A DNA stretch of 38,829 bases from contig JBBRCX010000040.1 of NCBI GenBank assembly GCA_038204465.1, forward strand, positions 1 through 38,829, written 5' to 3'. Below, one piece after another: positions 1 to 7,181 of this stretch. A model generated the notes under the pieces. It saw only the letters and a list, made by a program, of their open reading frames with translations, was not told where the DNA came from and ran no database searches. This DNA comes from JBBRCX01 sp038204465 (lineage in GTDB: Bacteria; Planctomycetota; Phycisphaerae; Tepidisphaerales; Tepidisphaeraceae). The position numbers and the translations under genes were made by a program. Each line of letters starts with the position of its first letter. Position 1 is the first letter of the stretch.

Positions 1-437
1 CTGGCCATCTGGAGATAGTGCAGGGCGCGGTGCGGCGCAGGCAGCTTCTCATAGCGTATCTTCAACCGTCGCGCCTGGCCCATCCAGCACAGGGCACGCT
101 CGACCACCTGGCGGACGCGTCCCAGTCCGCTGCCGTGGGGCATGCGTGGTGCGGCCAAGTGGTCCTTGATCCGCCGCCGTCGCAGTCCCCGACGATTGGC
201 CGGCGTGCCGTAGGCCCGATCGCCGTAGGCATCGCGCGGTTTGCGTCGGGGCCGGCCATGTCCGCGGCGGCGACGGATCGGTGGGATGTCGTCGATCAGC
301 GCCATCGCCTGCGTCGAATCGTGCCGGTTGGCGCCGGTGATGCGCAGCGCCAGCGGCGTGCCGCGGCGGTCGACCAGCAGGTGCCGTTTCGTCCCTTTTT
401 TCGCACGATCGGTGGGGTTGCGGCCAGTCAACGCCCC
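1..437 (-). CDS. IS5-family transposase, C-terminal part (orfB frame), partial
   Basis: In the -1 frame relative to orfA the minus strand stays open from about 437 to position 1 with no stop. It reads TGRNPTDRAKKGTKRHLLVD, then a segment with YGDRAYG (second catalytic Asp), and later RQVVERALCWMGQARRLKIR, which carries the catalytic Glu. These are the hallmark C-terminal motifs of IS5/IS427 DDE transposases. There is no independent start near its beginning, so expression as an OrfAB fusion by -1 frameshifting at the G6 run is expected. The last residues lie outside the window. All three DDE residues are present and no internal stop is seen, so the element may be active. Confidence 0.8.
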
Positions 438-781
438 CCAAAAACGGCGCGGATCGACTGGCTGTCGAGCACCACCTTGGAGAGGTCGACGCCCGGACCG
501 GCGGCTTGCACCTTCTGCAGCATCGCCGCCAGCAACTTCTTCCAGACGCCGCGGCGTTGCCAGCTTCGCAGCCGCCGCCAGCAGGTGACGCCCGAACCGC
601 AACCCATCTCCTGCGGGAGCATGCTCCAGGGAATGCCGCTCTGCAGGACGAAGACGATGCCGGTCAACGCCGCCCGGTCGTCTACCGGAGGACGGCCACG
701 CTTGCCGCGTCGGGCTTTGTGCTTGGGCACAAGCGGTTGGATCGATTCCCATAGCTCATCCGGCACTAACGGCTTTGGCAT
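428..781 (-). CDS. IS5-family transposase, N-terminal ORF (orfA)
   Basis: This 117-residue ORF opens with PKPLVPDELWESIQPLVP, typical of the DUF4096 N-terminal domain of IS5/IS427-type transposases, followed by an R/K-rich stretch and the conserved region around GIPWSMLPQEMG. It ends with VVLDSQSIRAVFGG and then a stop at 428-430. The Asp in VVLDSQS is the first residue of the DDE catalytic triad. The rest of the enzyme continues in the -1 frame, so this ORF alone lacks two catalytic residues. A G6 run (434-439, complement) just before the stop is the likely frameshift site that gives the full OrfAB enzyme. Confidence 0.85.
   Translation of the reverse strand: MPKPLVPDELWESIQPLVPKHKARRGKRGRPPVDDRAALTGIVFVLQSGIPWSMLPQEMGCGSGVTCWRRLRSWQRRGVWKKLLAAMLQKVQAAGPGVDLSKVVLDSQSIRAVFGGR
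434..444 (-). promoter_or_regulatory. Probable programmed -1 frameshift site (T5G6)
   Basis: On the minus strand the mRNA reads GTTTTTGGGGGGCGTTGA, where the last three bases are the orfA stop. A -1 slip on the G6 run joins the orfA reading (..RAVFGG) to the orfB reading (..ALTGRNPTD), restoring a continuous transposase. Use of homopolymer runs for OrfAB synthesis is known for IS5/IS427-type elements; activity here is inferred. Confidence 0.6.
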
Positions 782-845
782 CCATGCCTCCGGTTTTCAA
801 TCCTGCATTAACCGTAGGCACTATTTTTGAAACAGTCCTTTAATT

Positions 846-853
846 AAAGGAGG
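846..853 (+). promoter_or_regulatory. Strong ribosome binding site of the 859 gene
   Basis: AAAGGAGG sits five bases before the ATG at 859 and fixes the start. It overlaps the 14-base palindrome CCTTTAATTAAAGG (837-850) at the proposed IS junction. Only about 20 bases lie between the IS end and the start codon, so no native promoter can fit there. Confidence 0.75.
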
Positions 854-858
854 TTGCG

Positions 859-1320
859 ATGCGAAAACTCGTTTTGACAGCTGTAGCGATGGCCGGACTG
901 GTCATGGGCGCGCCTGTGTTGCGCGCGGACGACAAGCCGGCCGACGACAAAGGCCCGTTCACCGGAATCCTGATCGACAATCATTGCGGCGCCAAGCAGA
1001 TGGAGAAGGACGACCCGGAAGCCGCCGCCGCGAAGCATGACAAGACTTGCGCCCTGAAGGAATCCTGTTCGAAGGAGGGATACTCGATCATCAGCGGCAA
1101 GAAGCAGATCAAGCTCGACGAGGCGGGCAACAAGCTCGCCAAGGAATATCTCGCCAAGGCCGACTCCACGACGAAGGTGAAAGTCGAAGGCAAGCAGAGC
1201 GATGATGGAAGCACCATCTCGGTGAGCAGCATCAAGCCTGCCGACGACGCAAAGGCCGACGACAAGAAGGACGCAGGGAAGAAGGAAGACATGAGCGGCG
1301 ACATGCACGAGGACAAGTAG
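859..1320 (+). CDS. Small exported Lys/Asp-rich protein of unknown function
   Basis: This 153-residue protein has a signal peptide (about residues 1-23, MRKLVLTAVAMAGLVMGAP then an ALR-ADD cleavage region), so it should be periplasmic or secreted. The mature part starts FTGILIDNHCG, has Cys residues in CG, TCALK and SCSK contexts, and a GYSIIS..K..KLDEAGNKLA segment. This layout matches a widespread family of small secreted proteins in Acidobacteria and Planctomycetes (DUF5818-like, from memory); the function is unknown. The C-terminal 30 residues are almost entirely Lys, Asp, Glu, Ala and Met. The gene stands alone, with a strong Shine-Dalgarno and a terminator at 1345-1381. An IS element directly upstream has probably displaced its promoter. 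Confidence 0.85.
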   Translation: MRKLVLTAVAMAGLVMGAPVLRADDKPADDKGPFTGILIDNHCGAKQMEKDDPEAAAAKHDKTCALKESCSKEGYSIISGKKQIKLDEAGNKLAKEYLAKADSTTKVKVEGKQSDDGSTISVSSIKPADDAKADDKKDAGKKEDMSGDMHEDK

Positions 1321-1344
1321 CACGCATCTCGCGCTTTAAACCCC

Positions 1345-1381
1345 AAGGCCCGCCCTGCCGATCAGGGTGGGCCTTTCGTTT
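1345..1381 (+). terminator. Rho-independent terminator after the 859 gene
   Basis: AAGGCCCGCCCTG, loop CCGA, then TCAGGGTGGGCCTT forms a stem of about 13 pairs with one G-T pair, followed by a short T-rich tail (TTTCGTTT). It lies between convergent genes and may also serve the minus-strand amidohydrolase ending at 1403. Confidence 0.8.
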
Positions 1382-1402
1382 GCGCTCGAGCGGACGGACG
1401 GT

Positions 1403-2221
1403 TCAGTCGAGCTTGAGCTCGCGGCGCAGGTTGCCGCCGAGGATTTGCGCCAGCTCGTTTGGCGGCAGACTCAGCGCGAGAAGCGTCTTGAGCGCGGTAT
1501 GCGTGTTGGCTTCAAGGTTGTAGGGGAAGTCGAGTCCGAAGATTAATTGGTCGATTCCCGCCTGAAGGATCAACTCCCGCAACCGCTCCACCGGCATGTA
1601 CCAGATTCGGTTGTAGTCGGAGGTGAAGATGCTGGTGAGCCCCCCGAACACCTTTGCCCGGCGACCGGGAATGGGCGGAAACGGGATGTTGTTGACGATT
1701 ACCGCGAGGGCCTCGGGAAAGAAGCTGTAGCCGCCTACGTGCTCGAGACTGAAGCGAAGGTCGGGGAAATGGTGGGCGACCTCGTCAAACTTCAGAACGC
1801 TGTAATCCTTGATTCGGTAGTGATGGACGCCGCTGTGGAAGGTGATGAACAGGTCCAGCTTTTCCGCAGCCTCATATGCGGCCATCGCCGGCTCGCACAG
1901 GATGTCGAACGCCTGCGCGTTGGGGTGCATCTTGATTCCAAGCAGCCCCAGGTCGGCGATCTCGCGGACCTGGTCAGCGACGTCCCGGGTGAGATCGAGC
2001 GTGCCAAAGCCATGGAGTTGCCGGCGGGTTTTCAGCTCGCTGGCCAACCACCTGTTGCAATGGATGCCGGTTCCTTCCAGCTGGTGGGGGAAGGGCGCGA
2101 ACGTCACCGCGCCATTGATGCCGCACGCGTCGAGAAGCCGCAGCAAACGGTCCAGCGTGCCGTCGGGGTTCACCGACGCGGGGAAGACATGGGCGTGGTG
2201 TGCGAAGATCTGGGTTGGCAT
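1403..2221 (-). CDS. Amidohydrolase-family metal-dependent hydrolase
   Basis: This 272-residue protein has the pattern of the amidohydrolase_2 family (ACMSD-like TIM-barrel hydrolases and decarboxylases). Motifs in order are an N-terminal H-x-H in IFAHHAHVFP (His 9 and 11), GIKMHPNAQAFD, FHSGVHHY, LEHVGGYSFFPE, and GLDFPYN near the C-terminus whose Asp is the usual last metal ligand, then the typical LGGNLRREL ending. The protein has no signal peptide and should be cytosolic. The substrate cannot be read from sequence; related enzymes act on aromatic acids, lactones or small cyclic compounds. It is transcribed alone, convergent with the 859 gene and divergent from the barrel gene at 2487. Confidence 0.85.
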   Translation of the reverse strand: MPTQIFAHHAHVFPASVNPDGTLDRLLRLLDACGINGAVTFAPFPHQLEGTGIHCNRWLASELKTRRQLHGFGTLDLTRDVADQVREIADLGLLGIKMHPNAQAFDILCEPAMAAYEAAEKLDLFITFHSGVHHYRIKDYSVLKFDEVAHHFPDLRFSLEHVGGYSFFPEALAVIVNNIPFPPIPGRRAKVFGGLTSIFTSDYNRIWYMPVERLRELILQAGIDQLIFGLDFPYNLEANTHTALKTLLALSLPPNELAQILGGNLRRELKLD

Positions 2222-2486
2222 GCCGCAAGCCCTTAACGCGAATTCTATACGCGGCCGCTGGGAAATGGGAAAGAATGCCCGATCGCGTCACATCGCGAGC
2301 ATCGCGAGGTCCAGAGAGTTTCCGCCGCTGGCCATAACCAAATGCAACCGTCGTCTGGCGAAGGAAAGTTTGCGTGACAGTGCTGTCATTCATACATTTG
2401 CCCGCGGCGCCGCCGGGGTTCGCGGCCGGTAATCCGGGTCGTCAGCGATTCGGCGAGTCAAAAAAGGGGCGGGCAAGGGAAGGGCT

Positions 2487-3944
2487 ATGGGTCGCACGAT
2501 CCTCGGCGTCCTGTTGGCTTGTCTGGGTCTCTCCGCACTGGCGAACGCCCAGACCTCGCCGCAGCAACTGCAGCGCGAGGCTCGCCTGCGCGAGCTTCAG
2601 CAACTCGAGATCGATCAGCGGCTCCGGGCCAACAGCGCCGTGCCGGTCGGGCAACGCGCCCTGTTCGATTACGGCGGCTACGTCGGTGTCAACTATCTCA
2701 GCGTAGACGATTCCGCCAGGGACAATCACGTGCTGCGCCAGTACGACCTGGTGGGTTATGCGCGGCTGAACCTCGACGGCGCACAGGAACTGTTCCTCCG
2801 CGGCAGCACGGGTTACCGCGACTTCAACGACCAGGACAGCTTCGACGGCCGCGGCGACGAGATCATCGATCCCGACCTTGACCGCGGCTATTACCGCTTC
2901 GACCTGGGGCGCTACAACTCTGCCTATCGCGGCGCCACCGCCAATCCCAACTTCACCTTCCAGGGCGGGCGCGATCTCGTCTACTGGGCCAACGGGCTGG
3001 TGCTGGCGCAGGCTCTCGACGGCGTGATCATGAATTTCGGCAACGAGCGCCTGACCCTGCAGGCGATCGCGGGCGTGACGCCGGTGCGCACCGTCGACTT
3101 CGACGTTTCGCGTCCGAAATTCGACTTCAACACCCGGCGCGGCTTCTACGGCGCGATGCTGACCGCGGGCGGCGGTGAGCACCATCCATTCATCTACGGC
3201 TTGATGCAGCGTGATTACAACCAGGACGATCCGCTCACGCTGGGACTGGTGAGCACCCGCTTCGGCTACAACAGCTACTACATCGGCGCCGGCTCGACCG
3301 GCGCGTTGAGCGATCGCCTGCGGTACGGCGTGGAGATCGCGTATGAGCTTGGCAACAGCCTTTCGAACAGCTTCGAGGTAAGCGGCCTGGGCGGGTTGAT
3401 CCCGGTTACCCAGACGCGCGACGACATCTTCGCCTATGGCGCCGACGCACGGCTCGACTACCTTCTGCCCGACCCGAACCAGACGCGCCTGAGCGCGGAG
3501 GTAATCATTGCCAGCGGAGACAAGGACCGCGGCAACAGTTCAGCAACCTTCAACGGCAACACGCCCGGAACGCCGGACCGCGCGTTCAATTCCTTCGGGC
3601 TGCTCAATACCGGGTTGGCGTTTTCGCCCGAGGTGTCGAACCTGCTCACGTTCCGCGTCGGGGCCGCGACATTCCCGTTGCCCGACGCGGTGGTTTTTCG
3701 CCGGTTGCAGGTCGGCACCGACTTCTTCGTCTTCAACCGCCTCGACCGCCTCGGCTCGATCAGCGAGCAGACCACGGGGGCCAGTATGTTCCTCGGCGTC
3801 GAGCCGGACCTGTATCTGAACTGGCAGATCACGAGTGACGTGACGCTGGCGCTGCGTTACGGTGCGTTCCTTCCCGACAACGCGAGCTTCGCAATCAATG
3901 ACGTCAGGCAGTTCTTCTACGGCGGGGTGACCTTTGCTTTCTAA
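2487..3944 (+). CDS. Outer-membrane beta-barrel protein
   Basis: This 485-residue protein starts with a clear signal peptide (MGRTILGVLLACLGLSALANA, cleavage before QTSPQQ). A Gln/Leu/Arg-rich stretch (about 23-50) may be a short coiled coil. The rest alternates polar and aromatic residues as in amphipathic beta strands (YGGYVGVNYLS, RGFYGAMLTAGG, LALRYGAFLP) and ends FFYGGVTFAF, a C-terminal aromatic signature of BAM-assembled barrels. A purine-rich Shine-Dalgarno (AAGGGAAGGG) precedes the ATG. The size would fit an 18-strand porin-like barrel, but strand count and ligand are not determinable here. The next gene overlaps its 3' end, which implies co-translation with a lipoprotein. Confidence 0.85.
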   Translation: MGRTILGVLLACLGLSALANAQTSPQQLQREARLRELQQLEIDQRLRANSAVPVGQRALFDYGGYVGVNYLSVDDSARDNHVLRQYDLVGYARLNLDGAQELFLRGSTGYRDFNDQDSFDGRGDEIIDPDLDRGYYRFDLGRYNSAYRGATANPNFTFQGGRDLVYWANGLVLAQALDGVIMNFGNERLTLQAIAGVTPVRTVDFDVSRPKFDFNTRRGFYGAMLTAGGGEHHPFIYGLMQRDYNQDDPLTLGLVSTRFGYNSYYIGAGSTGALSDRLRYGVEIAYELGNSLSNSFEVSGLGGLIPVTQTRDDIFAYGADARLDYLLPDPNQTRLSAEVIIASGDKDRGNSSATFNGNTPGTPDRAFNSFGLLNTGLAFSPEVSNLLTFRVGAATFPLPDAVVFRRLQVGTDFFVFNRLDRLGSISEQTTGASMFLGVEPDLYLNWQITSDVTLALRYGAFLPDNASFAINDVRQFFYGGVTFAF

Positions 3945-4590
3945 ACAACCGGCAAGCGCCCTCGCGCTGTGCGTCGTTTGCCTCGCGCTCTTCGGCTTGA
4001 CGGGATGTCAGCCGACGCGCGTGCAGGCGCCGGTCGCGCGGGAACTGGGAGGCAGCGATCCGGGCAAGCAGATCGAGTTCTGGCACACGTTGGCCGACCG
4101 CCCGGTCACGAGTAATGACGATGCCCTGCACGGACTGTTGCTGTTCCTTGATGGGCAGGATGACTCGGCTGATTACGCGGCCCGCGTGGAAGCGATGAAG
4201 CAGCGCAAGATGCTTCCCGCCGGCTTCAGGGCCGCGGGGGATGAGGCAGTCGACCGGGGGACGGTCGCGGTCGCCCTGGTGCGGGCGCTGGGCATCAGGG
4301 GAGGCTGGGCGATGCACGTGCTGGGCCCAAACCCGCGCTATGCCGTAAAGGAGCTTCAGTTCCTGGAGGTATATCCGCCCAGCAGCCCGAATCAGACCTT
4401 CAGCGGCAGTGAGTTCCTCGGTATCATCGGCAAGGCGGAGGACTACCAGCGCGGCAACGCGGCGGTCGTTCCCGCCCCGCCGCCCGAGATCGCCTCTGGG
4501 ATCCCCGGGGCGGGCCTGCGATCCTCCGAGACGCAGCCAGCCGACACCCGGCCCGCCGAAACGCACCCTGCCGCGGGCGATAATGGGTAG
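3934..4590 (+). CDS. Predicted lipoprotein with SLH-like segment
   Basis: The protein has 218 residues and a TTG start that overlaps the barrel gene by 11 bases. It has a hydrophobic signal ending in a lipobox (GLTGC, Cys at about 25), so it should be lipid-anchored. After that comes a globular part with FWHTLADRPVTSNDDALHG and an RGTVAVALVRALGIRGG segment, whose spacing recalls S-layer-homology-like domains; this resemblance is weak. The tail is Pro/Thr/Ala-rich and low complexity, probably a flexible linker. The overlap suggests translational coupling with the barrel, and a FecR protein follows 33 bases later. No catalytic motif is visible. Function unknown; a periplasmic partner of the barrel is an inference from context. 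Confidence 0.75.
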   Translation: MLSKQPASALALCVVCLALFGLTGCQPTRVQAPVARELGGSDPGKQIEFWHTLADRPVTSNDDALHGLLLFLDGQDDSADYAARVEAMKQRKMLPAGFRAAGDEAVDRGTVAVALVRALGIRGGWAMHVLGPNPRYAVKELQFLEVYPPSSPNQTFSGSEFLGIIGKAEDYQRGNAAVVPAPPPEIASGIPGAGLRSSETQPADTRPAETHPAAGDNG

Positions 4591-4623
4591 GCGGCAACGC
4601 GAATCACTTCATTGGAGTCAGTC

Positions 4624-6060
4624 ATGTCTCGCCATCCCCTGCTTCTTTCCCTGGCGTTTGCGCTGTGCCTGAACCTTCCACTCGCTGCCCAAGACACGCC
4701 CGCCAACGAACCCGCCAGCGCGCCGGCGACTGCTGAAGCGGGCAGCGGCGCAATGAAGGTGGTGGTCGCGGAGGTGAAGGGGCTGGTGCAGGTCCGTGCG
4801 AATGACGGCGCGGGATGGGAGCCGGCCAAGGTAGGAATGGAATTGACCGAGGGCGCGGAGTTCCGCACGGGAACACGCAGTTCCGTAACCTGCGTCATTC
4901 CTCCCGATCAGACCATCGTGCTCGACCGCCTCGGGACCGTGAAGGTGCTGGAGGCGATTCAACAGGGCGGGAAGATTCGGACCGACCTGGCGATGAAATA
5001 TGGGCGGACCAACTACAACATTCAGGCGGCGGGCGTGCAGCACGAGTCGACGATCCGCAGCCCGAGCAGCACCCTGGCAGTCCGCGGCACGAACGTGAGC
5101 CTGTACGACCAGCCGCCCTTCGCGCCCGAGGCGCGCAGCTTCACCGGGCGGGCGGAGTTCCGTAATGCCCAGCGCCTGCTGCGGCTGGGGGGCAAAGGGC
5201 AGGGGGCGCGCATCGTCGGAGATCAGTCGGCTGCCGCGACCGCGCTCAATGAGTCGGTGGTCGATCCTTCGATTGCACAAGCGCGTACCGGTTCGGAGAA
5301 CCGGCTCATTGCCAACGAAGTCTCGAAGGGTGCTCTGTTGAACTTCAACGAGCAGACACAGATCGCCACGATTCGCGGCGGCGCAGGCCCGCAGAGCGAC
5401 GCGGAGCTGGCGGCGAGCCTGCCGGGGCAGCTCAACTTTGTATTGCGCTGGTCCGGCAATGCGGACCTGAACCTCGTTGTCGACGAGCAGCGCGTGGCCG
5501 CTGACAAGCAGATCGAAGCGCTCTTCACCTTCCAGCCCGAGGAGATCCTCTTTCCCGGCTTCGGCTTGAACCGCAACGCGACCGGCGGCGTCATCCCCTT
5601 CGATCATCGAGGCGGGCCCAACGGCGGTCAGGAAATCGCCTACTGGAAGGACAGCTTTCCCGACGGAATCTACGGCCTGGCAGTCCAGCACGCGTCGGGT
5701 GAGAGCGCAACTTTCAAGCTGAATGCCTTCGAAAACGGAAAGCCGATCAGCATCTTCGCCTTCGGCGTTGAGAGCCCACTGGTCCATGCGACGACGATCC
5801 AGCGAACACTCGATCCCGGGGCGGGCGATGAGATTGCAATCGTGCTGGTACCGCCAAACGCCCAACTTGAAGAGCAGTTCCCCACCGAAAGACCATCGGG
5901 TTCACTTCAGGGAGGCGCCGCACCCAGCAGCGACGCGGTTAAACCGAAAAAAGGCTCCAAAACGCCGCGCACGGCCAAAACGCCCGCAAAACTGACCCGA
6001 GCGGAGCGGAACGCCGCGTCTTCACTCACTTCGCCCGCGCCTGCGAAAAAAACGCGATAA
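4624..6060 (+). CDS. FecR-domain periplasmic protein
   Basis: The start is set at the ATG at 4624, because GGAG lies six bases upstream; an in-frame TTG at 4612 has no such site. Residues 1-22 form a signal peptide (LLLSLAFALCLNLPLAAQ). About residues 45-160 match a FecR domain: VVVAEVKGLVQVRA, GMELTEGAEFRTGTRSSVTCV, LDRLGTVKVLE, and the STLAVRGTNVSLYD strand typical of these proteins. The middle region is uncharacterised, and the C-terminus is Lys/Thr/Pro/Ala-rich. FecR domains act in the periplasm in signal transfer or as structural modules; no sigma factor or TonB receptor is nearby, so classical iron signalling is unlikely. It is third in a probable operon with the barrel and lipoprotein. 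Confidence 0.85.
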   Translation: MSRHPLLLSLAFALCLNLPLAAQDTPANEPASAPATAEAGSGAMKVVVAEVKGLVQVRANDGAGWEPAKVGMELTEGAEFRTGTRSSVTCVIPPDQTIVLDRLGTVKVLEAIQQGGKIRTDLAMKYGRTNYNIQAAGVQHESTIRSPSSTLAVRGTNVSLYDQPPFAPEARSFTGRAEFRNAQRLLRLGGKGQGARIVGDQSAAATALNESVVDPSIAQARTGSENRLIANEVSKGALLNFNEQTQIATIRGGAGPQSDAELAASLPGQLNFVLRWSGNADLNLVVDEQRVAADKQIEALFTFQPEEILFPGFGLNRNATGGVIPFDHRGGPNGGQEIAYWKDSFPDGIYGLAVQHASGESATFKLNAFENGKPISIFAFGVESPLVHATTIQRTLDPGAGDEIAIVLVPPNAQLEEQFPTERPSGSLQGGAAPSSDAVKPKKGSKTPRTAKTPAKLTRAERNAASSLTSPAPAKKTR

Positions 6061-6156
6061 TTGCACGTTCCTTGGATAGAAAGACCGGCTGTACACTCCC
6101 ATTCGGTTGTATTCATTTCAATACGACGGTGGTCCTTTCATCGCCGCTTCAGGTTC

Positions 6157-6185
6157 GCCTCGAAATCGAGGCTGGCGCGATTTTT
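6157..6185 (+). terminator. Possible weak terminator after the FecR gene
   Basis: GCCTCG-AAAT-CGAGGC forms a six-pair hairpin, followed eight bases later by TTTTT. The gap before the T run is longer than usual. It could separate the FecR operon from the PEP-CTERM gene at 6231. Confidence 0.35.
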
Positions 6186-6230
6186 GGGTCTTAGCCGCGC
6201 CGGGCTGCGCGGCGAATCGGAGGGAGAGAA

Positions 6231-7013
6231 ATGGTGAAGGCTTTCTGTAAGGCGCTGCTCATCGCAGGTGTGTCGCTCCTGCTGCCGGAAGTGAGTTATG
6301 GTTCGCTGGCGGCGGGTCACACCGTCACTACCAGCGCGAACCTCTCGACCAATCCGACCATTCGCAAGCAACAACTGCTGTGCGACCCGGTCATTGGATC
6401 GGACGGCTCGGACACTGGCGCTACCGAACCGCTTCAGATCACCGAGATCAAGCTGAACGTCCTGTGGCATCTCGATCTCCCGCCAGGACTCACGCTGCAG
6501 GATTTCGTGCAGCACATTGATGTCACGCCCTATCCTGATCCGAATCTGGGCCAATCCGACCAATACCAATTTATCAATGCCAGCGACGGCAGCTCTCTTC
6601 CGGGTTACGACCGCATTGACGGGAGCAACAAGATCACCTTCGACGATCAGAAGAATGACATTCTGATCGAAGGTATCTGGGTGAAGCCATTTGACCAGCC
6701 GTCGGTGCCGTTTGATCAGGACGTGAATTTTGCCAACGTGATCGTGCAATACGCCGACAAGGACTTGCAGGGAAATCCCATTGTAAAGCAGACATTCGAC
6801 CCTGTGCTGGCAACGGCGACGGTATTCGCCGGCGACTTTTCCTTCGTCAAGGCCCAAACTGCCGGCAGTCAGCCGATCACGTACACCTTCACCGGCGACT
6901 CCATCATCCCCAAGAGCGATTCGGAACTCGTCAGCGCTCCGGAGCCTTCCAGCCTCACGCTCCTGGCGATGGGGGCGGTCGGTTGGGTGGCGCGGCGCCG
7001 CCGAGCAGCGTGA
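6231..7013 (+). CDS. PEP-CTERM sorting domain protein
   Basis: This 260-residue secreted protein has an N-terminal signal peptide (about 1-24, ending VSYGSLA). Its C-terminal tail has the PEP-CTERM layout: APEPSS, a hydrophobic helix (LTLLAMGAVGWVA) and a basic end RRRRAA. Such tails are recognised by an exosortase, which is not in this window. The body (about 30-230) is Asp/Thr-rich and beta-like, with no catalytic motif. A GGAGGGAG Shine-Dalgarno sits just before the ATG, and an excellent terminator follows at 7045. It is therefore probably a one-gene unit placed between the FecR and cyclase genes. Its role is likely in the cell surface or extracellular matrix. Confidence 0.88.
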   Translation: MVKAFCKALLIAGVSLLLPEVSYGSLAAGHTVTTSANLSTNPTIRKQQLLCDPVIGSDGSDTGATEPLQITEIKLNVLWHLDLPPGLTLQDFVQHIDVTPYPDPNLGQSDQYQFINASDGSSLPGYDRIDGSNKITFDDQKNDILIEGIWVKPFDQPSVPFDQDVNFANVIVQYADKDLQGNPIVKQTFDPVLATATVFAGDFSFVKAQTAGSQPITYTFTGDSIIPKSDSELVSAPEPSSLTLLAMGAVGWVARRRRAA

Positions 7014-7044
7014 AGGACCGAATTCAGGTTCCTCGAAGGCATGA

Positions 7045-7071
7045 ACGGGTCGCATGAGCGACCCGTTTTTC
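7045..7071 (+). terminator. Rho-independent terminator after the 6231 PEP-CTERM gene
   Basis: ACGGGTCGC, loop ATGA, GCGACCCGT is a perfect nine-pair stem followed by TTTTT. Because it ends the upstream transcript, an upstream in-frame start for the cyclase gene at 7041 is implausible, which supports the start at 7182. Confidence 0.9.
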
Positions 7072-7181
7072 TGCGCATCGTGGTTGTCGCAAAACGCCCG
7101 CTTGGAGCGCATCGGCCAGAACGGGTACAAACCACTGGAGCAGGACCAGGTGCAGCGGGCAGGCGACGGCGGCCTCGAAAC

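Larger units (their letters stand above)
1..838 (-). mobile_element. IS5-family insertion sequence (IS427-like), truncated by window edge
   Basis: A two-frame transposase on the minus strand runs off the left edge. Its right end is probably near 838: read on the minus strand the sequence there begins GGACTGTTTCAAAAATAG, which resembles IS5/IS427-type terminal repeats. The other terminus is outside the window, so neither the inverted repeat nor the target duplication can be verified. The proposed end lies in a 14-base palindrome (837-850) that includes a TTAA core. The family is assigned from the protein (DUF4096-like N-terminal part, DDE core); the exact subgroup and boundary are inferred. 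Confidence 0.8.
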
